Positions 27,633 through 35,107 of a stretch of DNA of 64,000 bases are shown here, in pieces. Numbering within the stretch: the stretch's first letter is position 1; each line of letters begins with the position of its first letter. The position numbers and the translations under genes are program-made. The notes beneath the pieces are model-generated. The model saw only the letters and a program-made list of their open reading frames with translations, had not been told where the DNA came from and searched no databases. The stretch lies in the NCBI RefSeq assembly GCF_000430645.1, contig NZ_AUMK01000005.1:248001-312000 (forward strand). The letters are read 5' to 3'. Source of the DNA: Aquimarina latercula DSM 2041 (lineage in GTDB: Bacteria > Bacteroidota > Bacteroidia > Flavobacteriales > Flavobacteriaceae).

Positions 27633-27673
27633 TTTCAAAAATTACTGAAAGTTTAAAATTTATTATATATTTG
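27633..27673 (+). promoter_or_regulatory. Operator and promoter of the GbsR-type regulator
   Basis: AAACTTTCA / TGAAAGTTT form nine-base arms around AAAATTAC (27629-27654); the core TTTCAAAAATTACTGAAA (27633-27650) recurs before the 28277 gene. TATATTTG (27666-27673) is a TAnnTTTG -7 box and the operator covers the -33 position. Only four bases separate the -7 box from ATG 27678, so the mRNA is probably leaderless. Confidence 0.75.
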
Positions 27674-27677
27674 CTCT

Positions 27678-28181
27678 ATGAATTACACAGAAGCAAAAGA
27701 TAAGTTTATATCCACCTGGGGGTCATTAGGTACCTTGTGGGGAATCAATAAAGCAATGGCACAAATCCATGCGCTACTATGGATCTCACCTGAACCTTTA
27801 TCGATGGAAGATATTATGGAAGAATTGCATATCTCCAGAGGAAACACAAGTATGAATTTACGCCAACTTATGGATTGGGGTATCGTTTTTAAAGAAAGTA
27901 AACCGGGAGAGAGAAAGGAATATTTTGCTTCAGAAAAGGATGTACAAGAACTCGCCAGACAAGTAGCAAAAGAACGAAGCAGACGAGAAATAAAGCCAGT
28001 TATTAAAGTACTAAAAGAGGTATCCGCGATTGAGGATGATGGAACAAAAAAAACAGAAGAATTAATTAAGCAAACCAAGGCTTTATACGAATTAGCGGAT
28101 AGTGCTGATACAATGATGAATAAGATAGTGAATCAAGAATCTAATTGGATTACTAAAACTTTGATGAAACTAATTAAATAA
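27678..28181 (+). CDS. GbsR/MarR-family transcriptional regulator
   Basis: 167 residues. A winged HTH occupies about 25-95 (SMEDIMEELHISRGNTSMNLRQLMDWGIV), with the GbsR-type ISRGN(T/V)SMNLR recognition helix. The C-terminal part is helical for dimerisation. It probably represses itself and the membrane operon downstream, because the same 18-base palindrome lies before both transcription units. The GbsR group often senses small solutes such as choline; the ligand here is unknown. Confidence 0.9.
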   Translation: MNYTEAKDKFISTWGSLGTLWGINKAMAQIHALLWISPEPLSMEDIMEELHISRGNTSMNLRQLMDWGIVFKESKPGERKEYFASEKDVQELARQVAKERSRREIKPVIKVLKEVSAIEDDGTKKTEELIKQTKALYELADSADTMMNKIVNQESNWITKTLMKLIK

Positions 28182-28239
28182 GAACCATAATATAATAAAA
28201 GAGATAAGGGAAGCAATTCCTTTTCTTTTTCAAATTATA

Positions 28240-28257
28240 TTTCAAAAATTATTGAAA
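28240..28257 (+). promoter_or_regulatory. Second GbsR-type operator
   Basis: TTTCAAAAATTATTGAAA differs in one base from the operator core before the regulator gene. It ends 19 bases before ATG 28277 and probably controls the genes 28277-32128. Confidence 0.7.
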
Positions 28258-28276
28258 CTTTAAAACTATTAAAATT

Positions 28277-28651
28277 ATGAAAACAATACATAACATTAAC
28301 AAATGGAGTTTTATTATCACCTTAATTCTTTACACTACCATCATAGGAGGTTTATTAGCTCAAATGGCACTTGGTGTTATTCAGGTTGTTCTAGGAGTAA
28401 TAATATTATTCCATTGGAAAAAACTTAATATCAAAATAAAACGACACCTTCTAATATATTGGTTCATAGTTTTAACATATGGCCTTTTATGGACAACAGA
28501 TATATTTAATACTTGGAGAACTAATTCAATGGTGATGGATCCTTATATTTTATTTATCTGCATCATACCTATGTTAATCGCATCATACTCCGTATACATA
28601 ACTTACAAAAGTAAAATAAACATTAATGAATTTAAACCTATTTACATATAG
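28277..28651 (+). CDS. Small four-helix membrane protein
   Basis: 124 residues, nearly all hydrophobic: helices at about 11-30, 33-52, 62-80 and 92-115, linked by short basic loops (HWKKLNIKIKRH). No named family is recognised. First gene after the second GbsR-type operator. Its end overlaps the start of the next gene by 26 bases, which implies translational coupling. Confidence 0.65.
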   Translation: MKTIHNINKWSFIITLILYTTIIGGLLAQMALGVIQVVLGVIILFHWKKLNIKIKRHLLIYWFIVLTYGLLWTTDIFNTWRTNSMVMDPYILFICIIPMLIASYSVYITYKSKININEFKPIYI

Positions 28652-28970
28652 CATATACATATTGATTACTGTTTTTATCATTATAAAAGTAGGATTGGTT
28701 TGCTATCGAAACGGAAATGTTTTTGTAACCCATTTGGTTCCTAACGACAAGGATTTCTGTTTACGAGTAAACAACATTCTCTTACTAGGATACTATCTCA
28801 TAAATATCGGATATACCGTAATTACTTTATCAGATTGGACTACTGTAAATTCTATTTCCCAACTGATAGAAAGTTTATCAGAAAACACAGCAATCATTAT
28901 CTGTATACTAGCAATCTTGCATTATTTCAACTTATTCTGGATAACAAAATTTATTAAAAACTTTAAATAA
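28626..28970 (+). CDS. Small membrane protein, paralogue of the next gene
   Basis: 114 residues, three membrane helices (about 4-23, 48-70, 88-110). Between the first two helices lies CYRNGNVFVTHLVPNDKDFCLRVN, which aligns with RTLFKNGKTFMIDIF...ATNRLFEVGFYLLNIGWA of the next protein, so the two genes are diverged tandem copies. ATG 28626 lies inside the preceding gene in another frame. Function unknown; the conserved NG-x-x-F loop may be the working part. Confidence 0.65.
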   Translation: MNLNLFTYSIYILITVFIIIKVGLVCYRNGNVFVTHLVPNDKDFCLRVNNILLLGYYLINIGYTVITLSDWTTVNSISQLIESLSENTAIIICILAILHYFNLFWITKFIKNFK

Positions 28971-28989
28971 CTACAAATACAACAACTAT

Positions 28990-29400
28990 ATGGAAACTTC
29001 TAAAATTTTTATTGGATACATAATTTATTTACCTATCGCAATTGCCTTAACATACTTTGTGTCTAGAACTTTATTTAAAAATGGAAAAACTTTTATGATT
29101 GATATTTTTAAAGGTAAAGATGATATAGCGATTGCAACCAATCGTCTCTTTGAAGTAGGTTTCTATCTTTTAAACATTGGTTGGGCACTATTAATTCTAA
29201 AAATTGACGGCTACCGTTTCAATGATACTTATCAAAATTTAGTAGAAATATTAAGCTTCAAAATTGGTGGATTTTCGGTCTACTTAGGATTAATGTTATT
29301 TCTAAATATGTATTTATTCTTTAGAGGAAGAAAAAAATCCAAACAAAAGACTCCATTTGTAACTCAGGTAGTAAGACCCAATGATCCTCAAGTTCAATAA
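28990..29400 (+). CDS. Small membrane protein, paralogue of the preceding gene
   Basis: 136 residues and three membrane helices (about 7-24, 52-70, 95-112), then a basic tail (FRGRKKSKQKT) with a proline-rich end. The loop after helix 1 (FKNGKTFMIDIFKGKDD) and the GFYLLNIGW segment match the preceding protein. It starts 19 bases after it. Function unknown. Confidence 0.65.
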   Translation: METSKIFIGYIIYLPIAIALTYFVSRTLFKNGKTFMIDIFKGKDDIAIATNRLFEVGFYLLNIGWALLILKIDGYRFNDTYQNLVEILSFKIGGFSVYLGLMLFLNMYLFFRGRKKSKQKTPFVTQVVRPNDPQVQ

Positions 29401-29415
29401 TTAAAACATATCATT

Positions 29416-30297
29416 ATGAATACTACACTTCCACTATTACATAAATTTAGATTTCAAAAATCAAATAAAGAAAAACTGATCGAACTTTATGATGAAGCGA
29501 CAGAAGATTATGAATTCTGGAGTAAAGATTTCAATATGCATTTCGGGTATTATATTCCTTTTAAAACGACATTTCTCAAAAGAGATACAATGCTTAATGA
29601 AATGAATAATCAAGTTTTTAACCGATTACGTTTCGACAGAAAAAATGGTATTGTTGCGGATTTAGGTTGCGGAATAGGCGGCACTATGAAATATGGTTTA
29701 CGCAAATATCCTAGAATCAATATCCTAGGAGTATCACTTTCTGATTTTCAGGTAACTGAAGGGAATAAAAGGCTAAAAAACATGAATGGTCTTATTCTTA
29801 ATGAAAACTATAATAGTACTTCTTTTACTCCGAACAGTTTTGATAGTGCATATGCAATAGAAAGTTATTGTCATTCTGGACATAGTACTGTTGCTTTTAA
29901 AGAAGCATATAGGATTATTAAACCAGGTGGAAGATTAGTTATAGCGGATGCTTTTCTTAAAAAAGATGTGGAACAATTATGTCCCGGAAGTCATTATTGC
30001 TATCGGCAATTATGTAAAGGGTGGAGTTTAGAAGGTCTTGGTAGCATACAAAAAGTAAAAGAATCCTTAGAACAAATTGGTTTTAGAAATGTATCCATAG
30101 AAGATATCTCTTTTAGAGTAGCTCCTTCCGTACTACACGTGCCTTTTGCTATTACAGGTTTTATTTTTAGGAAGTTTTTTAGGAAAGAAAAATTAAAACC
30201 ACAAAGTTGGAAAAACCTTAAAGGTTCTTTATTTGCTTTACTTTCTGGATTGCATATGAAAAGTTTTGGGTACTATATTATAACAGCCGAGAAATAA
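29416..30297 (+). CDS. Class I SAM-dependent methyltransferase
   Basis: 293 residues. Motif I ADLGCGIGG (about 77-85), a motif II region FDSAYAIESYCHS, and a motif III region IIKPGGRLVIADAFLKK place it with sterol/tocopherol/phosphoethanolamine-type small-molecule methyltransferases. An N-terminal extension (FWSKDFNMHFGYYIP) resembles the Tyr-containing cap of C-methylating members. The C-terminus carries many basic and hydrophobic residues, which would suit membrane-bound lipid substrates (inference). Starts 15 bases after the small membrane protein and ends 4 bases before the next gene. Confidence 0.85.
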   Translation: MNTTLPLLHKFRFQKSNKEKLIELYDEATEDYEFWSKDFNMHFGYYIPFKTTFLKRDTMLNEMNNQVFNRLRFDRKNGIVADLGCGIGGTMKYGLRKYPRINILGVSLSDFQVTEGNKRLKNMNGLILNENYNSTSFTPNSFDSAYAIESYCHSGHSTVAFKEAYRIIKPGGRLVIADAFLKKDVEQLCPGSHYCYRQLCKGWSLEGLGSIQKVKESLEQIGFRNVSIEDISFRVAPSVLHVPFAITGFIFRKFFRKEKLKPQSWKNLKGSLFALLSGLHMKSFGYYIITAEK

Positions 30298-30301
30298 ACC
30301 T

Positions 30302-30742
30302 ATGAGTCTACTTCAAATAACATATCGTTGGATATATATAATTATTGCTACGTTACTATCGACATTAGTGTTATATCATTATGCAAAAGAGCTCCCTGAG
30401 TTAATTCCTAATGACAATCTAATAAAAGAAATAGTAATGTGTTCTGGTCAACTAGTTTGGCAAGGTAGTATTATTATGATTTTTATAAAGAAAAAAATTC
30501 ATAGTTACTTATATAATATGATTTCAGTTTCTTTATTAGGATCTTTAACATTAATCCCTTTGATATTGTTGTATAAACAAGAAGTAATTGTTCTAGAAAT
30601 TAAAATTTTACTTTTCTTATTAGTTGTATGCCTTATGATATTAGATCATACTAGAAGAGTTAAAAAACTTAAATTACCTGGGTATCTAACTGTCACCTGG
30701 ATAACCTATAGATTATTATGGTTACCCATATTATTATTTTAA
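30302..30742 (+). CDS. Four-helix membrane protein
   Basis: 146 residues with helices at about 9-28, 50-62, 70-88, 95-112 plus a C-terminal one. I recognise no family. It sits four bases after the methyltransferase and ten bases before the epimerase, so it is clearly part of the operon and may be the membrane dock for one of these enzymes. Confidence 0.6.
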   Translation: MSLLQITYRWIYIIIATLLSTLVLYHYAKELPELIPNDNLIKEIVMCSGQLVWQGSIIMIFIKKKIHSYLYNMISVSLLGSLTLIPLILLYKQEVIVLEIKILLFLLVVCLMILDHTRRVKKLKLPGYLTVTWITYRLLWLPILLF

Positions 30743-30752
30743 ATTAAAAAAC

Positions 30753-31670
30753 ATGAAAAAAATAGTTATTGCTGCAGGAACCGGTTTTTTAGGAAACGTA
30801 CTCGTCGATTATTTTAAAACTAAAGTTGAGACCATTGTCATTCTAACCAGAGGAAAAAATAAAATTGAAGGTACTATTAAATATGAGCATTGGGATGGTA
30901 AAACTATAGGAGCCTGGAAAAACGAATTAGAAGGATCTGATGTTTTAATTAATATGACAGGAAAATCTGTAGACTGTAGATATCATCAAAAAAACAAAGA
31001 TCTAATTCTTTCTTCTAGAGTCGTATCTACGAATATATTAGGTGAAGCTATATCGTCTTGTGAACATCCACCAAAGGTATGGCTTAACTCATCCACAGCA
31101 ACCATCTATAGACATTCTTTAGATAAAGAAATGGATGAAATCGATGGCGAAATTGGAACAGGCTTCTCCGTTAATGTAGCTACCAATTGGGAAAATGCTT
31201 TTTTTACGCATAAAACTCCAAAAACTAGAAAAGTAGCTCTCAGAACTTCTATAGTATTAGGAAAAAATGGTGGTGCATTGCAACCTATTATCAATTTAGT
31301 AAAAATTGGTTTTGGTGGAAAACAAGGAAAAGGAAATCAAAAATTTAGTTGGATTCACGAAACTGACTTTGCGCGAAGTTTAGAATTTATTATAGAAAAT
31401 GAAGAGATCCAAGGTCCTATTAATATCGTTGCACCTAAACCAACGGACAATAATAATCTTATGAAAACATTACGAAACGTAACAAAAGTTCCTTTTGGAA
31501 TTCCACTACCTAAACCACTTTTGGAAATTGGTGCGCGTATTATTAAAACCGAAACTGAATTAATTTTAAAAAGCAGAAACGTTATTCCAAAAAAACTATT
31601 ACAAAATGGTTTTCAATTTAAATATCCAGATTTAGTAAACGCTACTAAAGAATTAACTAATAAGTTATGA
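30753..31670 (+). CDS. TIGR01777-family NAD(P)-dependent epimerase
   Basis: 305 residues, full length. Extended SDR fold with nucleotide-binding loop AAGTGFLGN and the family landmarks NMTGKSVDCRY, LNSSTATIYRHS and FSWIHETDFARSLEFII. The family (SDR39U1/YfcH type) has no assigned substrate. Its last four bases overlap the start of the SRPBCC gene (ATGA), and domain fusions of these two families are known, which suggests a shared substrate. Confidence 0.9.
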   Translation: MKKIVIAAGTGFLGNVLVDYFKTKVETIVILTRGKNKIEGTIKYEHWDGKTIGAWKNELEGSDVLINMTGKSVDCRYHQKNKDLILSSRVVSTNILGEAISSCEHPPKVWLNSSTATIYRHSLDKEMDEIDGEIGTGFSVNVATNWENAFFTHKTPKTRKVALRTSIVLGKNGGALQPIINLVKIGFGGKQGKGNQKFSWIHETDFARSLEFIIENEEIQGPINIVAPKPTDNNNLMKTLRNVTKVPFGIPLPKPLLEIGARIIKTETELILKSRNVIPKKLLQNGFQFKYPDLVNATKELTNKL

Positions 31671-32128
31671 CCACAATCCGATTATATACCAAAATAGAAG
31701 CCCCGATTAAAGTCGTTTTTGATGCAGCTCGAAATATTGATATACACATGGGTTCCGCTTCGAAAACAAAAGAGGTCGCTATTGCTGGTAAAACTTCTGG
31801 ATTAATTGATCTCTATGACACAGTTACCTGGAAAGGAAAACATTTTGGTTTATACCTAAAACATCAAAGTAAAATAACATCATTAAGGCATTCTACTTAT
31901 TTTATTGATGAAATGATAAGTGGCCATTTTAAAACTTTTAAGCATCAACACATTTTTAAAGAATTATCAAAGGGAACTGAGATGATTGACGTTTTAGAAT
32001 ATACAACCCCCTATAGCCTATTAGGAAAAATATTTGACCAAATAATTTTAAAAAAACACTTAACTAAATTTCTAAAAACAAGGAATCAATTTATCAAGTT
32101 AAAAACCGAACAATCTACTATACCATAA
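31667..32128 (+). CDS. SRPBCC-family protein (START/cyclase-like)
   Basis: 153 residues. SRPBCC fold (helix-grip with a deep hydrophobic pocket): the N-terminal TTIRLYTKIEAPIKVVFDAARNIDIHM and the following SGLIDLYDTVTWKGKHFG match the 'cell division inhibitor/SRPBCC' group that commonly partners TIGR01777 epimerases. It probably binds a lipid-like or aromatic ligand. Last gene of the operon; no clear hairpin follows. Confidence 0.85.
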   Translation: MTTIRLYTKIEAPIKVVFDAARNIDIHMGSASKTKEVAIAGKTSGLIDLYDTVTWKGKHFGLYLKHQSKITSLRHSTYFIDEMISGHFKTFKHQHIFKELSKGTEMIDVLEYTTPYSLLGKIFDQIILKKHLTKFLKTRNQFIKLKTEQSTIP

Positions 32129-32297
32129 ATAAGAGTTTACCTGAAAAGCAGTAGTAAAACATATACTGAATTTACCATCGTGGGCAATTCTGGTGGAGTC
32201 TAATTATGAACGTCATTAATCACAACTAGTTTTTTACTCATTCAGACATATGGATACTCACTTCCCAGGCAAACAACTCCCAATTCAGTTATAAATT

Positions 32298-32861
32298 CTA
32301 ATCATCAATACCAAAACAATAAATACGTACTTCTCCTGATGTACCCATAATATTATTGGCTTCAACACCTTTATAAATAGGCTGAAAAGCATACTCTCCA
32401 GGAACCAGTGATGGCATTATAATTTCATAAAGGTTTTCGTCTATTTTCTTAAGTTCTGGAACGATAAGATGTTGACTTATATCTTTACTACCACCTCCCA
32501 TAGAATTTCCTTTCTGTATAAATCTTCTATATTTTTTTCGCTTCTTTACCACATCTGCCTTAGAGATAATTACAATATCAAGAGGGTCAATCCCTTCATC
32601 TAAGGACATAATAAACTTAGGAACATCATTAGATTTAAATCTAACACTAGAATATTTACTATTAAAAATAGTTAAGTACTGGTTTACTCCTCCATAACCA
32701 AAACCGATAGCTTTGGCTTCAATTTTAGCACCTTTACGTTCGAATGATGTTACCTCGCCATCTTTCATAAAATATGGAACGAAGTTTTTTTCAACCTCTT
32801 GTGCTTTTATTCCGCTTGACAATACTAATTGAATAATTAAAAGAAATGTAATTTTTTTCAT
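32298..32861 (-). CDS. Exported protein of unknown function
   Basis: 187 residues from ATG 32861. A longer frame to 32897 would place its first codons on the TATGTTTG promoter box, so it is rejected. Signal peptide MKKITFLLIIQLVLSSGIKAQ. The mature protein has PYFMKDGEVTSFERKGAKIEAKA and a beta-sandwich-like end (IMPSLVPGEYAFQP...SGEVRIYCFGID). No family is recognised. It is transcribed divergently from the ECF sigma gene. Confidence 0.7.
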   Translation of the reverse strand: MKKITFLLIIQLVLSSGIKAQEVEKNFVPYFMKDGEVTSFERKGAKIEAKAIGFGYGGVNQYLTIFNSKYSSVRFKSNDVPKFIMSLDEGIDPLDIVIISKADVVKKRKKYRRFIQKGNSMGGGSKDISQHLIVPELKKIDENLYEIIMPSLVPGEYAFQPIYKGVEANNIMGTSGEVRIYCFGIDD

Positions 32862-32890
32862 CTGACTGTTTTTTAAAAAAATGATATGCA

Positions 32891-32898
32891 CAAACATA
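32891..32898 (-). promoter_or_regulatory. -7 promoter box for the 32861 gene
   Basis: TATGTTTG on the minus strand; leader of about 25 bases to ATG 32861. It decides the start of that gene. Confidence 0.6.
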
Positions 32899-32989
32899 GG
32901 GTCATATCGATATTAAAAAAATACCCAGTTACTGGTATATTGTTGGGTTCTTAATACACCTTTCCCTTAATTCAATGGTTCAAACTTAT

Positions 32990-33018
32990 TTGAGATTCAA
33001 CTTTTTATCCTATTTTTG
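32990..33018 (+). promoter_or_regulatory. Promoter of the ECF sigma factor gene
   Basis: The TTG at 32990-32992, an 18-base spacer and TATTTTTG at 33011-33018. Leader of about 16 bases to ATG 33039. This is a housekeeping-type promoter, not an ECF-type one. Confidence 0.7.
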
Positions 33019-33038
33019 GAGAAAAGAGCAAATAGACT

Positions 33039-33593
33039 ATGCCTACAAACACGATAGACCCTAATACGTGGATTGACAAATACAGTGATTATTTATTTAA
33101 TTATACCATAGTAAGAGTCGACGACAGAGAAATTGCGCAAGATTTAGTGCAGGAGACCTTTTTCGCAGGTCTTAAATCAATGAAAAACTTTAAAGGAGAA
33201 GCCAGTGAACGTACTTGGTTAATTTCAATATTAAAAAGAAAAATCATTGATCACTACAGGAAAATAAATAGTAATAAGGGAAAGGCAGAAGTACGAATCA
33301 ACTATACGAATGATGGCGAAACTGAAGGAGATTGGTTAGAAGAAAGAGTAGCTGACCCTTTTGACCAAAATGCTGAAGGTAAAATTGAAAACACAGAATT
33401 AGGGGTTGCCATACACAATTGCATTGGTAAATTACCAGAAAAACAAGCTCGTATTTTCTCTATGAAAACGATTCAAGGATTTGATACAGAAGCAATCTGT
33501 AATGAATTTGATATCACTGCGTCTAATTTATGGGTGATCATTCATCGTGCTCGTACAGCGATGGCGGAATGTCTAGAAAAAAACTGGTTTTAA
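33039..33593 (+). CDS. ECF-type sigma-70 family RNA polymerase sigma factor
   Basis: 184 residues. Region 2 (about 15-80) contains FNYTIVRVDDREIAQDLVQETFF, the DLVQETF core helix; region 4 (about 125-182) ends in FDITASNLWVIIHRARTAMAECL, the -35 recognition HTH. A linker of 30 residues is acidic (NDGETEGDWLEERVADPFDQ). The small ZAS-like gene follows after 5 bases and is the likely anti-sigma factor. The promoter is standard, so control is probably post-translational. Confidence 0.93.
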   Translation: MPTNTIDPNTWIDKYSDYLFNYTIVRVDDREIAQDLVQETFFAGLKSMKNFKGEASERTWLISILKRKIIDHYRKINSNKGKAEVRINYTNDGETEGDWLEERVADPFDQNAEGKIENTELGVAIHNCIGKLPEKQARIFSMKTIQGFDTEAICNEFDITASNLWVIIHRARTAMAECLEKNWF

Positions 33594-33598
33594 TACAC

Positions 33599-33859
33599 AT
33601 GAATAAGGAAAACAAAATATTTGTAAGTTGTGAGAATGCAAATCACATTTGCGATAAAAACCAATATAAAGAAGCCTCTTTTTGGGAAAAAGTAAAATTA
33701 AATATTCATTTAATTTATTGTAAGGCTTGTAGAAAATATTCGTCTAAGAATACGAAACTAACTAAATTATTTAAGGATCCTAAAGTGATAAATATCAATC
33801 AATCCGCTAAAGATACTATGAAAGAACAGTTAAAGAAAAAAATGTCAGAGCTGGAATAA
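33599..33859 (+). CDS. Small ZAS-type anti-sigma candidate
   Basis: 86 residues from ATG 33599, five bases after the sigma stop (an earlier ATG at 33530 lies inside the sigma gene). The zinc anti-sigma signature H-x3-C-x2-C is present as HLIYCKAC; an upstream Cys pair (SCENANHICDKNQY) could supply the fourth ligand. It is short and has no membrane helix, so it would be a soluble anti-sigma or zinc-dependent redox sensor. The position strongly supports it as the partner of the ECF factor. Confidence 0.75.
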   Translation: MNKENKIFVSCENANHICDKNQYKEASFWEKVKLNIHLIYCKACRKYSSKNTKLTKLFKDPKVININQSAKDTMKEQLKKKMSELE

Positions 33860-33901
33860 AAAAAGTTAATAACACCCCAAATAATTAGTTAAAAAATTGT
33901 A

Positions 33902-34156
33902 ATGAAAACGAGTAACAATTTATTTGTATCCTGCGAACAAGCAAAATACATTTGTGATAAAAATCAATATGGTGAAGCATCCATTATGGAAATCATCAAA
34001 TTAAATATTAGGTTAATCTATTGTAAAGTAACACGTGCATATTCTAAAAGAAATACTAAGCTTACCAAAACAATAAGCAAATCTAATGTTCAAGTAATAG
34101 AAGCTTCTGTAAAAGAAGAAATGAAACAGGCTTTGCAAAAGAAATTAGCCAAATAG
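33902..34156 (+). CDS. Paralogue of the anti-sigma candidate without zinc ligands
   Basis: 84 residues, clearly homologous to the preceding protein over the whole length (SCEQAKYICDKNQYGEAS; LNIRLIYCKVTRAYSKRNTKLTK). The H and last C of H-x3-C-x2-C are replaced by R and T (RLIYCKVT), so zinc binding at that site is lost. It might be a decoy or a redox-insensitive anti-sigma. Its end overlaps the convergent UbiA-like gene by 12 bases. Confidence 0.7.
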   Translation: MKTSNNLFVSCEQAKYICDKNQYGEASIMEIIKLNIRLIYCKVTRAYSKRNTKLTKTISKSNVQVIEASVKEEMKQALQKKLAK

Positions 34157-34972
34157 GCTTTGCATCAGAACCAATGTAAACAACCACATAATCGGAATAC
34201 TTTCTACCCAAAAGGAACAAAAGTATTCCGATTGTTTTTTATCAGTACCCCATAAAAAAAGTAAACTTACAATTGTAATCAATACCGTGGTTAAAATTTC
34301 TGCAAAGGAAAGATCGTCTTTAAATGCTGTTAATAGTAGAAAGATAACCAATAATATACTTCCAAAAACCTTAGTTCTAGTAATTCCAATTTTCTGGGGA
34401 ATCGTTTCTAATTCTCTGCTATCATATTGCAAATCTCTTATTTCAAAAGGTAACATTATTACCACTATGAACAAGAAACGTTGAATAATTTCCATAACCA
34501 TGTCAAGACCTAAACTTCCTTCTGCATATAGCATAGGCACTAGAACAGTAATTCCTGTCCAGGTTGTTCCAATAATAAAAATCTTAATCCCTGCAACACT
34601 TCTTAAATTTTTTTTATTTGGAAAAACTGGAACCGTATAAAGAATCGTCAGCAGTACAAAAGGAAATAAATACATCAATATATCTAAAGATAATTGAAAA
34701 GTAAAATATACAAATATCACTAAACAGATACCTGTTAATATTTTGATTCCAGTCATTGATTTTGTTAATCGCTTATGATACAATTTCGAAATCGTGGCAT
34801 ACTTTACAAAATTATATGCGACAATAGCTCCAACAAAACTGAAATACACATACATATCACCTTCCAAAATCTCGAACTTCAAAAAAGTAAGTTTTACCAA
34901 GGAAGCCACAGCTAAAGCCACGTGAATACTGCTATTTAGATAAAAATTAAATATACTTTGTATGGTTTTCAC
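34145..34972 (-). CDS. UbiA-like prenyltransferase family membrane protein
   Basis: 275 residues, about nine membrane helices. The second Asp-rich motif of UbiA enzymes is visible as EIRDLQYDSRELETIP, but the first (NxxxD) is degenerate in AYNFVKYATIS, so prenyl diphosphate binding through magnesium may be lost. Homologues are commonly listed as UbiA-like or hypothetical in Flavobacteriaceae. The 3' end overlaps the small anti-sigma paralogue. It is divergent from gcvP. Confidence 0.65.
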   Translation of the reverse strand: MKTIQSIFNFYLNSSIHVALAVASLVKLTFLKFEILEGDMYVYFSFVGAIVAYNFVKYATISKLYHKRLTKSMTGIKILTGICLVIFVYFTFQLSLDILMYLFPFVLLTILYTVPVFPNKKNLRSVAGIKIFIIGTTWTGITVLVPMLYAEGSLGLDMVMEIIQRFLFIVVIMLPFEIRDLQYDSRELETIPQKIGITRTKVFGSILLVIFLLLTAFKDDLSFAEILTTVLITIVSLLFLWGTDKKQSEYFCSFWVESIPIMWLFTLVLMQSLFG

Positions 34973-35071
34973 TTTGCTAATTTAGGGGAATCTGTTAATA
35001 ACACCCTAAGTTGGTTAAAAACTTACTAGTGTTAGGTTAATTTATTGTGAAAATTTTATGGATTAAATATG

Positions 35072-35079
35072 TACTTTTG
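35072..35079 (+). promoter_or_regulatory. -7 promoter box for gcvP
   Basis: TACTTTTG; the leader to ATG 35108 would be about 24 bases, which leaves no room for a glycine riboswitch. Confidence 0.55.
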
Positions 35080-35107
35080 CGCTTTAAATCTCAACTGTTT
35101 TTTTGCT

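Noticed and set aside
27683..28078. Minus-strand frame of 131 codons
   Set aside because: Antisense to the GbsR-type regulator; no own promoter or family.
35069..35107. Earlier ATG for gcvP adding 13 residues
   Set aside because: It overlaps the TACTTTTG promoter box, and [15 protein letters not shown] is the usual P-protein start.
34973..35107. Glycine riboswitch before gcvP
   Set aside because: The promoter leaves only about 24 bases of leader, and no glycine aptamer features are seen.
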